Shown: positions 41,251 through 49,158 of the stretch, in pieces
Position numbering within the stretch: the first letter of the stretch is position 1
Layout: each line of letters begins with the position of its first letter
Source of the DNA: CALLMM01 sp964429855
GTDB taxonomy: Bacteria > Armatimonadota > Chthonomonadetes > Chthonomonadales > CAJBBX01
Assembly: GCA_964429855.1 (NCBI GenBank)
Contig: CAYSDM010000020.1
Location: 1 to 64,000, forward strand
Length of the DNA: 64,000 nucleotides
Direction of reading: 5' to 3'
Notes under the pieces: model-generated
The model's input: only the letters and a program-made list of their open reading frames with translations
The model's database searches: none
What the model was told of the DNA's origin: nothing
Made by a program: the position numbers and the translations under genes

Positions 41251-41412
41251 CGACTGTTGCGGGAGGCGGTCAGCCTGATGGCGATCACCTCCCTTTTTCG
41301 TCTGCAGCCTGCTTTCTCCCGACTTTCGTCCATTCTCGCAAGGCGCGCAGGAGATAGCCCCTCGCATGAAGAAGTGTCCACAATCTTCCTTCTCATAAGG
41401 ATATCCGCCTCC

Positions 41413-42384
41413 ATGACCGCGCCCGGAATCAAAATCGGCAGCCGCATGAGTCCCCGCCCGACGGAGAAAGAGCTATCCTTCTTTCAGCAGATGGGCATCG
41501 AAGCCGCCACCATCTGGACGACCATCGAGAACGCCAACTACGCATACATGGTCGAGACGCGACGCCTGCTGGAGAGACACGGCATTCAACTGTGGAATAT
41601 CGGCATCCTGGACCTTCACTGCGATCCGACGCTGGTGCTGGGACTGCCGGGATTTGAAGAGAAGGTCGCGCAGTACAAAGCCTATCTGAAAAACCTGGGG
41701 CGAGCAGGAATAGGCTATACAACGTATGCCCATATGGCGAATATAAAGATGCGCCCCTACTACATGACCGCTGTCGGCGTCACGCGGGGCAGCATCCCGA
41801 CCCGCGAGTTCAATCAGGATCTCGCCCTGCAGGAGCCGCTTTCGCATGATCGCGTCTATACAGAAGAAGAGGTCTGGGCGACCTTCACGACGTTCATCCG
41901 CGCGGTGATGCCGGTCGCGGAGAAGGCAGGGGTGCGTATAGGCTTGCATCCCGACGATCCTCCGCTGCCGTCACTGGGCGGCGTCGCTCGCGTCATTCGC
42001 AACTTTGAAGGCTATCAGCGCGCGATGGAGATCGCTGACAGCGAGAATTTCGGACTCTGCTTCTGCGTCGGGACATGGGCAGAGGGCGGCTCGGAGATGG
42101 GCAAGAGCATTACGGAGATGATTGACCACTTCGGGAATCAGGGAAGGCTGTTCAAGATACACTTCCGTAACGTGGATGCGCCGATGCCGACGTTTCGCGA
42201 AACCCTGGTGGACGACGGATATGTGGATATGTACGCCGCGATGAAATCCTTACAGCGCGCGGGATTTGACGGCGTTCTGATCCACGACCATGTTCCGGGA
42301 GACGGCGCAGAGCAGCATACCGTCGCCTATACCATCGGCTATATGCGCGCCATCCGCAGCCGGGTCTACGCGGAAGCAGGCTAA
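41413..42384 (+). CDS. Mannonate dehydratase family (UxuA-like) TIM-barrel protein
   Basis: 323 residues from the ATG at 41413. The C-terminal half matches UxuA: GLHPDDPPLPSLGG, a Cys in LCFCVGTW, His in KIHFRNV, DDGYVDMY, and a metal His in IHDHVPG. UxuA dehydrates D-mannonate to 2-keto-3-deoxygluconate in hexuronate catabolism. This protein is about 70 residues shorter than E. coli UxuA, so it may act on a different sugar acid or be an isomerase. AAGGAT precedes the start at a rather long distance. A large membrane protein follows after 44 nt. Confidence 0.75.
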   Translation: MTAPGIKIGSRMSPRPTEKELSFFQQMGIEAATIWTTIENANYAYMVETRRLLERHGIQLWNIGILDLHCDPTLVLGLPGFEEKVAQYKAYLKNLGRAGIGYTTYAHMANIKMRPYYMTAVGVTRGSIPTREFNQDLALQEPLSHDRVYTEEEVWATFTTFIRAVMPVAEKAGVRIGLHPDDPPLPSLGGVARVIRNFEGYQRAMEIADSENFGLCFCVGTWAEGGSEMGKSITEMIDHFGNQGRLFKIHFRNVDAPMPTFRETLVDDGYVDMYAAMKSLQRAGFDGVLIHDHVPGDGAEQHTVAYTIGYMRAIRSRVYAEAG

Positions 42385-42428
42385 AGCCCGATCCCTCTAT
42401 GCGTGAAACTCGAGTCAGGAGCACGCCG

Positions 42429-44441
42429 TTGAGAGCCGGTCAGATGCATATCCCGGAACCGACTCCGCAGGAGACGCCGCACACCGCTCCCCTCCCTTAT
42501 GCGCGGGGTATTACGCGCCGGTCTATCGTCCTCGGCTTCACGCTGTCGGTCATTCACACCTGCTGGATGGTCTATCAGGAACTGGCGTTGTTGAACGTCG
42601 GAGAACCCACCATACTGACCATCGTTCCGACGGTGATCGGCATCGTCTTCACGCTTGTAGTGGTAAACTCCCTGTTCAAAAAGATTCGCCCGCAGTGGGT
42701 CTTCACTCCGCCTGAACTGATGATCGTGTTTACCATGACCACCTTCGGGGTCATCATCGCCGCCAGCAAGTTCCTCCACTACCTCTTCCCGATCATTCTC
42801 CTGCCCTACCATCAGGCGGCGCAGAGCGGCGACGCCTCGCGGCTGGATTCGCTGCCTCGCTTTTTCGCCCCGCAGGATGCCTCGGTTGTTCGCCCGTTCT
42901 TCCTTGGCACGCAGGACTTCTGGGCGTTCTTTCGTCCCGAAATCTTCAAAGCCTGGCTGCTCCCCCTGGCGTTCTGGGGTCTCTTCGTCTTTCTGCTGAT
43001 GTGGACGATGATCTGCCTCAGTTCGCTCTTCCGCAGGCAGTGGGTGGACCGGGAGCGGATTCCCTTCCCGATTCTGGGGTTGCCGATCATGCTGGCAAAG
43101 GAGAACGACGCGGGGTCTCTCTTCTCTAACCGGCTTCTTCTGACGGGCTTCAGCCTGACCAGCGGAGTCATCTCGTTGAACTATGTCTCCTCCCTGTATC
43201 CCTCGCTGCCCCGTGTCGGAATGGCGATGCAGGATATCGGTTCCGGCTTTTTCGTCTCTCCTCCCTGGTCCACGATCAGCCCGCTGATGACGGTCTGGTG
43301 GCCCTTCGCCATCGGACTGTGCTATATGATTCCGCTCGAAGTCTCCTTTAGCTGCTGGTTCTTCTTCCTGCTGATCCGTCTGCTGGCGGCGCTCGCTACG
43401 GCGCTGGGGTGGCGCGATGTCGGCTCTGTCCACGACCTGAACCAGTTTCCCTATTTCGGCAATCTGGCGGAAGGGGCGTGGCTGGGGATGTTCGCGGTGG
43501 TGATGTGGAACTCGCGCGCGTTGCTCCAGCAGATATGGAGAATGATTCGATTCCGGGAGAAGATACCCGGCGAAGAGACGGAAGCGATCTCCTACCGGAC
43601 CGCCCTCCTCGGCGCAGGGGGAGGCTTCCTTCTGCTGGTTACCATCGGCATTCTGGCAGGCATGCGTCCCTCCATCGCCCTGCTGGCTTTCTCGCTCTAC
43701 TTCATCGCCATCATCGTCATGGCGCGCATGTACGCGCAGGTCGCGCTGCCGCTCTTCTGCATGGCCTTTTTCAGCTTCTCCGCCTGGACCACGACCTTTA
43801 CCGGCACGCGGGGGCTTCTAGCGACGGAGAAAGCGACCCTGACCACCTTCTACTGGTTTGACCGCACCTACGAGCAGATACAGATGGGACACCAGATAGA
43901 GGCGATGGTCTTCGCGGATCGCCTGCGGCAGAGCCGCCGCACCATGTTTCGGGTGATGCTGCTCTCTATGGCGACCGGAATCGTGGTCGGCAGCCTGACT
44001 CTGCTGCAGATATACTATGATCGCGGGGCGTCTTCGGCACGGGTCAGCGGCGACTCGGTCTGGCTGGCCAACCTCGCCTGGTCGCGAATGGACACCTGGA
44101 CCGCCAGCCCCCGCGCAGTGGAGCTGACAACGACGCTGCGAATGGCGATCTCCGCAGGGATCGTCATCCTGCTGGCCCACGCCCGCTCGCTCTGGTTCGG
44201 CTTTCCGCTGCATCCTATCGGCTATCTGTTCGCCAGCAGCTTCGCGCTGGAGTGGGGGATGTGGAACGTCGTCTTTGTCACCTGGCTCATCAAAGCGCTG
44301 GTTGTGCGCTATGGCGGGCTGAACCTCTACCGCCGAACCATTCCGTTCTTCCTGGGCATGGCGCTGGGCGACTGCGTGACTCAGTTTGCGTGGGGCGTCG
44401 GCTTAAGCCTGACGGGAGTGCGGGGAGCCTCTTCCTACTGA
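42429..44441 (+). CDS. Large polytopic membrane protein, DUF6785/DUF6784-like (possible transporter)
   Basis: 670 residues from the TTG at 42429, chosen because AGGAG sits 7 nt upstream; an ATG at 42399 has no ribosome site. About 14 hydrophobic helices are spread over the chain, starting with RRSIVLGFTLSVIHTCWMVY. The PPELMIVFTMTTFG and RRQWVDRERIPFPI segments are recurring features of a family common in Armatimonadota and Planctomycetota and annotated only as DUF6785/6784. I infer transport because of its topology and its pairing with a sugar-acid dehydratase homologue. Confidence 0.65.
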   Translation: MRAGQMHIPEPTPQETPHTAPLPYARGITRRSIVLGFTLSVIHTCWMVYQELALLNVGEPTILTIVPTVIGIVFTLVVVNSLFKKIRPQWVFTPPELMIVFTMTTFGVIIAASKFLHYLFPIILLPYHQAAQSGDASRLDSLPRFFAPQDASVVRPFFLGTQDFWAFFRPEIFKAWLLPLAFWGLFVFLLMWTMICLSSLFRRQWVDRERIPFPILGLPIMLAKENDAGSLFSNRLLLTGFSLTSGVISLNYVSSLYPSLPRVGMAMQDIGSGFFVSPPWSTISPLMTVWWPFAIGLCYMIPLEVSFSCWFFFLLIRLLAALATALGWRDVGSVHDLNQFPYFGNLAEGAWLGMFAVVMWNSRALLQQIWRMIRFREKIPGEETEAISYRTALLGAGGGFLLLVTIGILAGMRPSIALLAFSLYFIAIIVMARMYAQVALPLFCMAFFSFSAWTTTFTGTRGLLATEKATLTTFYWFDRTYEQIQMGHQIEAMVFADRLRQSRRTMFRVMLLSMATGIVVGSLTLLQIYYDRGASSARVSGDSVWLANLAWSRMDTWTASPRAVELTTTLRMAISAGIVILLAHARSLWFGFPLHPIGYLFASSFALEWGMWNVVFVTWLIKALVVRYGGLNLYRRTIPFFLGMALGDCVTQFAWGVGLSLTGVRGASSY

Positions 44442-44510
44442 TCGGGGCGTTGACGCCGGCATGTAACCGCCCTAGTTCTTATTCAAGGTAGAGGGGGTGC
44501 ATCGCCGGGC

Positions 44511-44567
44511 TGTCCTGTTGAGCGCAGCGAGACATCTTAAGATTCTTCGCTTTCGCTCAGAATGACA
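44511..44567. repeat. REP-like imperfect palindrome
   Basis: The 57 nt form a long imperfect hairpin: TGTC/GACA ends, then TTGAGCG against CGCTCAG and AGCGA against TTCGCT. It lies between two genes. Its left arm shares a 14-nt match, GTCCTGTTGAGCGC, with sequence at 29965-29978, so it belongs to a dispersed family. Confidence 0.6.
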
Positions 44568-44623
44568 TCTATCCAGACTATCTCGACGATGTACCAGGCT
44601 ATCTATAGCAAAGGAGTTCAGTC

Positions 44624-45433
44624 ATGGCTTTTCACTATTGCGAACGACATCGGGATGAGTATGTGACCGACGGCTTCACCGTGCTTCGCGGCGTCATTCC
44701 CGCCTCCCTGCTGACCGATCTCCGGCGCGAGGCGGAGAAGGCGCGGGAGATTGCGCGCGGCAAGCAGGGACCGCAGACTCAACGGCTTCAGCCGGTCTAC
44801 GCCTATGATGAGTTGAACCATCAGCCTTTCCGCGACTTTCTAACCCTTCCCGGAATGGCGGCGACCGTCGAGGGCATTCTGGGAAAGGGGCATGGTCCGA
44901 CTCAGATCATGGGCATCCTGCTGGAGCCTGAGCATGAGGCGTGGTGCACGCACTGGCATCGCGACTGGGGGTACAACGTCCCCGATCTCGATATGAACGC
45001 CTTCTTCGAGGCGGCGCGCAACCTGACGATGTTCAATCAGTTGAACGGCGCGCTGTATGACGATCACTCGCTCTGGGTGGTTCCGGGCAGCCATAATCGC
45101 GAAGATACGGCGGAGGAGCGCGCCGTCTTTCCCGTAGTTCCGCCGCCGGGGCCGACTCTGACTGCCGGCATGTCGGCGGAGGAGCGGGAGCGCGCCTGCC
45201 TGGAGTACGCCCGGAGCATGCCCGGAGCGACGCAGGTGGTTCTGTGCGCCGGGGATGTGGCATTCTATCGCGCCTGCTGCTGGCATATCGGCAACTATGT
45301 CCCCTATGCCCGCCGCGCGACCCTGCATGACGGCTACTACGGACCGGAGGACTATGCCTGGCGCGAGAACGTTCCGAAGATGCAGGCGGCAGTTCGGGCG
45401 GCGCGGGAGGCGCAGTCAGCCTCTTCGCCCTGA
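44624..45433 (+). CDS. Phytanoyl-CoA dioxygenase (PhyH) family protein
   Basis: 269 residues, a non-heme Fe(II)/2-oxoglutarate oxygenase fold. The iron ligands are probably His112 and Asp114 in HWHRDWG and a distal His in CCWHIGNYVPYARR. The latter segment also carries an Arg suited to binding 2-oxoglutarate. The N-terminus FVTDGFTVLRGVIP-type text (YVTDGFTVLRGVIP) is typical of PhyH proteins. The substrate is unknown, as members hydroxylate many small molecules. AAAGGAG precedes the ATG. It stands alone between the REP-like element and a convergent gene. Confidence 0.85.
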   Translation: MAFHYCERHRDEYVTDGFTVLRGVIPASLLTDLRREAEKAREIARGKQGPQTQRLQPVYAYDELNHQPFRDFLTLPGMAATVEGILGKGHGPTQIMGILLEPEHEAWCTHWHRDWGYNVPDLDMNAFFEAARNLTMFNQLNGALYDDHSLWVVPGSHNREDTAEERAVFPVVPPPGPTLTAGMSAEERERACLEYARSMPGATQVVLCAGDVAFYRACCWHIGNYVPYARRATLHDGYYGPEDYAWRENVPKMQAAVRAAREAQSASSP

Positions 45434-45465
45434 TCGGCAGGAAGGAGCCGTCCGGGCTGCTTCGC

Positions 45466-46641
45466 TCAGAGCAGTCCCTCCATGAGCGCCCAGAGGAAGG
45501 TGGGCGGAACCCAGGGCGAGAGCGGCATCCCCAGTCCGCGCCCGTCCTCGCCATGAAAATACTCGCAGAATTCGCCCGGTTTCGTGCCCTGCCAGGGATG
45601 CTCCTCCGTCGCCAGTACCGGCGCGGCGACAGTGCGCAGCGCATACAGGCACGCCTCCCGGCGTCCCCGCTGCCCGCAGGCGGCCGCATACCAGAGCGTC
45701 GGGTTGGGCCAGGAGCCTCCCAGCAGCCCAACTCCCGCCGCCGGATCATACACGGGATCGGAGGCGGGAACGGTGCGTATCCCTGCCAGGCTCCAGAAGT
45801 CTGGCTCAGACAGACGATCCAGAATAACGGCGCTGTCCTGCTCGGAGGCGATCTCGAACAGTACGGGGAAGATCATATCGGCGGTTACCTGCGCGTCGCG
45901 CGTGCCGTCCAGGTCTATCTTCAGCAGGTAGAGACCGTCGTCTCGGCGCAGTTCCCGGCGAATGTTATCAGCAAGCCGCTGACCGGCGTCCGAATAGCGC
46001 GCATCGCCGGTAAACTCCCCGATCTTCTGCAAGGCAAACGCCGACAGGCTGTTAATCTCGGTCACCGCGCCCGCCTGAATGCGCCCCTCGATGATGTTGC
46101 GCCATCCGGCGATTCCGAAGACGTTGCCATCGCCCGATGGAATCGTTCGCAGCAGTCCGTCTCCCCGCTCCATCTCCGCCGTCATGTGATCTCCCGCCAT
46201 CCGCATGGCGGGCGTGAAGGCGGCGCGAAAGTCGGGGAAATAGCGGTCGCCGTGCCATGACCAGTGATGCCAGACGCCCCATGCCCAGAGCGGCGTGTTA
46301 TCGGCGGCGTTCAGGTCGTAGTCGTAGGCATGACCGGTCGTTCCGACCACCACCTCCGGGATGCGCCCGTTGGCAAACTGCTTGCGCCGGAAGGTGTCGA
46401 GCGAGGCGGCGGCAAACGCCGGGGCGACATAGTCCAGTCCAGCCGCCATCCATCCGGTATCGCGTCCGACCAGGATGTCGCTCGGGGGATTATTGGTCAT
46501 GCCGCAGCCCGCCTCATAGCGTTTCATGGTGCGGCGAAGATTCTCTACGGCGAAAGCGGCGGCGCGGTCCAGATCCGGGTCGCCGAATGAGGGCAGTTCC
46601 GCAGTGATCTGCAGGATCGGATCGAGATCGTCGGCGGTCAT
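45466..46641 (-). CDS. Putative (alpha/alpha)6-barrel glycoside hydrolase
   Basis: 391 residues from the ATG at 46641, with AAGGAG 8 nt upstream. Alternating helices with RDTGWMAAGLDYVAP, AADNTPLWAWGVWHHW and a C-terminal GLLGGSWPNPTLWYAAAC segment resemble amylo-alpha-1,6-glucosidase/GH63-type toroids. In those, acidic residues near such aromatic motifs are catalytic. There is no signal peptide, so it acts in the cytoplasm, perhaps on imported oligosaccharide. The exact family is not recognised. The upstream gene overlaps its start. Confidence 0.65.
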   Translation of the reverse strand: MTADDLDPILQITAELPSFGDPDLDRAAAFAVENLRRTMKRYEAGCGMTNNPPSDILVGRDTGWMAAGLDYVAPAFAAASLDTFRRKQFANGRIPEVVVGTTGHAYDYDLNAADNTPLWAWGVWHHWSWHGDRYFPDFRAAFTPAMRMAGDHMTAEMERGDGLLRTIPSGDGNVFGIAGWRNIIEGRIQAGAVTEINSLSAFALQKIGEFTGDARYSDAGQRLADNIRRELRRDDGLYLLKIDLDGTRDAQVTADMIFPVLFEIASEQDSAVILDRLSEPDFWSLAGIRTVPASDPVYDPAAGVGLLGGSWPNPTLWYAAACGQRGRREACLYALRTVAAPVLATEEHPWQGTKPGEFCEYFHGEDGRGLGMPLSPWVPPTFLWALMEGLL

Positions 46642-46984
46642 CGCGTTGACTCCTTTGGGGTGGAAAAGTAGGTTGCAGCGCATGGTGCAGACGCAGGGCG
46701 TAGTCCTCCGGGTCGGCGCGCGCATGGTGATAGAGAAACGTTCGCGCCGGTCGCGCCCACTTTCCTGCCAGCGCCTCAATCGGGTGTCGCCGGTAGTCAT
46801 AGTAGCGTATCGCGCCGGAGTTGTAAAGAGCGCGCACCCGTTTCGCCACCGGGCGATGACGCACTGGCACGCCGTAGGCGATCAGCATATTGGAGATGTC
46901 GAGAGCGGTAAAGCTCTCTCGCGCCTCCATACGCTCTTGAACCGCCCGATCCACCGCCGATTCCCACCATCGCCGCCGAGTCAT
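46514..46984 (-). CDS. Small putative DNA-binding (winged-helix-like) protein, overlapping 3' end
   Basis: 156 residues from the ATG at 46984, which has GGGAGGA just upstream. Residues 20-100 look like a small helical DNA-binding fold: FTALDISNMLIAYGV, then VRHRPVAKRVRALYNSG, then a basic strand and FLYHH. The last 45 residues lie inside the next gene in another frame and look like shadow sequence (Arg-rich). The true end may be nearer 46640 if there is an indel. The function as a regulator of the following glycosidase gene is inferred only from position. Confidence 0.5.
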   Translation of the reverse strand: MTRRRWWESAVDRAVQERMEARESFTALDISNMLIAYGVPVRHRPVAKRVRALYNSGAIRYYDYRRHPIEALAGKWARPARTFLYHHARADPEDYALRLHHALQPTFPPQRSQRDDRRRSRSDPADHCGTALIRRPGSGPRRRFRRRESSPHHETL

Positions 46985-47145
46985 TTCGTCCTCCCGATCC
47001 GGTTTCTGTGGAATTACTCGGCTCATTGCGCCTGTGCCGGAAACCGAAAAGCCCTTCTACCGGGAACTGCATCCCGTCTATTCGCGTTATAACTCGGTGT
47101 GAGAATACGCTCTCGACGGGTTCGGGAGCGAGAGAGAGGTTGTAT

Positions 47146-47730
47146 ATGCGTTTACGCTGGTTATGGATCGTTCCGATCGCGTTTGCCGCCGGCTGTGCGC
47201 GTCCTTCGCAGCCGGAACCGACAGAGGCAGCCGGGATACCGGCATCTCAGATGTCGCAGGCGACGAAATCGAGCGATCCGCAAGTAAACAATTCGACTCC
47301 GAAGGAGAAAAACATGGGCGAAGAGAAGGTTGTTAAGAGCGAAGCCGAGTGGAAAGAGACCCTGACCCCGGAGCAGTATCATGTGCTGCGCCAGAAGGGA
47401 ACGGAGCGCGCCTTCACCGGCAAGTACTGGAACCACCACGAAGACGGCAGCTACTCCTGCGCCGGATGCGGTCAGGTGTTGTTCTCCTCGGAGACCAAGT
47501 TCGATTCCGGATGCGGCTGGCCCAGCTTCTGGCAGGCTCTTGACAAAAGCAAGGTCGAGTATAAGGACGACTTCAGTCACGGAATGCACCGTATCGAGGT
47601 GCTGTGCAGACGTTGCGGGGGTCATCTGGGACATGTCTTCGACGACGGCCCCAATCCGACCGGCAAGCGTTACTGCATCAACTCGGTCGCCATTCAGTTT
47701 CAGAAGAAAGAGCAAGAGAAGCCGCGTTAA
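47146..47730 (+). CDS. msrB: Peptide-methionine (R)-S-oxide reductase, lipoprotein form
   Basis: 194 residues from the ATG at 47146 (AGAGAGAGG upstream). The N-terminus is a lipoprotein signal, IVPIAFAAGC, followed by a Ser/Thr/Pro linker of about 40 residues and then a complete MsrB domain. The domain has zinc Cys pairs (CAGC and CRRC), the GWPSFW motif, GHVFDDGPNPTGKRYC and the catalytic Cys in RYCINSVAI. It repairs oxidised Met-R-sulfoxide in envelope proteins. Most MsrB proteins are cytoplasmic, so the lipid anchor places this one on the periplasmic side. A perfect 10-bp hairpin follows. Confidence 0.92.
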   Translation: MRLRWLWIVPIAFAAGCARPSQPEPTEAAGIPASQMSQATKSSDPQVNNSTPKEKNMGEEKVVKSEAEWKETLTPEQYHVLRQKGTERAFTGKYWNHHEDGSYSCAGCGQVLFSSETKFDSGCGWPSFWQALDKSKVEYKDDFSHGMHRIEVLCRRCGGHLGHVFDDGPNPTGKRYCINSVAIQFQKKEQEKPR

Positions 47731-47775
47731 CCTCCTGCAGCGGCGCGTTCGCGTGCGGCGGCCTGCGCGTGCTGC

Positions 47776-47804
47776 GGCGTCGGCGCGTTGACCTCGCCGA
47801 CGCC
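47776..47804 (+). terminator. Strong hairpin between msrB and the RuBisCO-like gene
   Basis: GGCGTCGGCG (47776-47785) pairs perfectly with CGCCGACGCC (47795-47804) with a 9-nt loop. The following stretch is pyrimidine-rich but not a T run, so it may be a weak terminator or a structured leader of the next operon. Confidence 0.4.
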
Positions 47805-47863
47805 TCTCCTCCTCCCTCGTTCCGCTCTCTCCCTGCGTACAACGAAAGCGTCACCGAAAAGTT

Positions 47864-49135
47864 ATGAACACAGATCGCATTCTTGCCACCTACCTGCTGG
47901 AGACCTCTCATCCGGTGGAACAAGCCGCCGCCGTGATCGCCGGAGAGCAGTCCTCCGGGACCTTCATCGCGGTTCCGGGCGAAACCCCGGAACTGAAGGC
48001 GCGATTCGGTGCACAGATCGAATCGATCGAGATTCTGGATAGCGTCGAGACTCCCTCCCTTCCCGGAAGCCGACTGCCAAAAGGAACCGACGCTCCGCCG
48101 CGCTATCAGCGCGCAAAGATGATCCTCTCCTTTCCCTTCGAGAATATGGGAGCCAACCTGCCGACCCTCTCCACGACGGTCTGCGGCAACCTCTATGAAC
48201 TGAGCGATCACTCCGGCTTGAAGCTGCTCGATCTGCAACTGCCGGAAGCATTCGCGCAGCGCTATCCCGGACCGCAGTTCGGGATCGAAGGCACGCGCCG
48301 CCTGTCTGGCGTCTACGACCGCCCGATCATCGGCACGATCGTCAAGCCGAGCGTGGGGCTGTCCCCGCAGCAGACCGCCGACCTCGCGCGTGAACTGGCA
48401 GAGGCGGACATAGACTTCATCAAAGACGATGAACTGATAGCGAACCCGCCGCACTCCCCCCTGCCGGAACGGGTCGCCGCCGTGATGCGGGTGATTAACG
48501 ATCACGCAGACCGCACCGGCAAAAAAATTATGTATGCCTTCAACATCTCCGACGATCTGGACAACATGAAACGCCATCACGACACGGTGATGAACGCGGG
48601 CGGAACCTGCATCATGCTCAGTCTGAATCATGTGGGATTCGCCGCCGCAGCGCATATCCGTCAGCACAGCCAGCTTCCCATTCACGGACACCGCAACGGC
48701 TGGGGCATGCTGACCCGCTGCCCCTCTCTGGGCATCGCCTTTTCCGCCTACCAGAAACTCTGGCGTCTTGCCGGGGCGGATCACCTGCATGTCAACGGGC
48801 TGCAGAACAAGTTCTGGGAGCCGGACGATTCGGTGCTGACCTCCATCCGCGCCTGTCTGACTCCGATGTTCGGCGGTTATCTCGCCATGCCGGTGGTCTC
48901 CTCCGGACAGTGGGCGGGACAGGCTCCCGAAACCTACCGGCTCACAGGAACCGTTGATCTGATGTTTCTGGCGGGAGGCGGCATCATGGCGCATCCAGGC
49001 GGGCCGGGAGCCGGAGTCGCCTCTATCCGGCAGGCATGGGAGGCGGCGGTGCAGAATGTTTCGCTGGAGGAGTATGCGCGCACGCATCGCCAACTGCGCG
49101 AGGCGCTGGAGAAGTTCGGAAAACTTCGCGCCTGA
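47864..49135 (+). CDS. RuBisCO-like protein (form IV), possible 3-oxo-isoapionate-4-phosphate enzyme
   Basis: 423 residues with the RuBisCO large-subunit fold. Lys161 in TIVKPSVGLS matches the catalytic Lys175 region. DFIKDDE has Lys187, Asp189 and Glu190 in place of the carbamylated Lys and metal ligands. HGHRNG (274-279) and GGGIMAHPGG (371-380) replace loops that differ from true RuBisCO. True carboxylases have other residues in several of these loops, so this is a RuBisCO-like protein. Linked DUF1537 kinases occur with the OiaC and OiaX RLPs that act on phosphorylated 3-oxo-isoapionate. Which of the two, if either, cannot be decided. It is the first gene of a four-gene operon. Confidence 0.85.
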   Translation: MNTDRILATYLLETSHPVEQAAAVIAGEQSSGTFIAVPGETPELKARFGAQIESIEILDSVETPSLPGSRLPKGTDAPPRYQRAKMILSFPFENMGANLPTLSTTVCGNLYELSDHSGLKLLDLQLPEAFAQRYPGPQFGIEGTRRLSGVYDRPIIGTIVKPSVGLSPQQTADLARELAEADIDFIKDDELIANPPHSPLPERVAAVMRVINDHADRTGKKIMYAFNISDDLDNMKRHHDTVMNAGGTCIMLSLNHVGFAAAAHIRQHSQLPIHGHRNGWGMLTRCPSLGIAFSAYQKLWRLAGADHLHVNGLQNKFWEPDDSVLTSIRACLTPMFGGYLAMPVVSSGQWAGQAPETYRLTGTVDLMFLAGGGIMAHPGGPGAGVASIRQAWEAAVQNVSLEEYARTHRQLREALEKFGKLRA

Positions 49136-49158
49136 CCACCTGCTAAGGAAGGAACCCT

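Noticed and set aside
42399..42428. ATG at 42399 as start of the DUF6785-type gene
   Set aside because: No ribosome site, whereas the TTG at 42429 has AGGAG at 7 nt.
47864..49135. True carbon-fixing RuBisCO
   Set aside because: Active-site loops outside the KDDE region are changed, there is no small subunit or phosphoribulokinase nearby, and the neighbours indicate sugar-acid catabolism.
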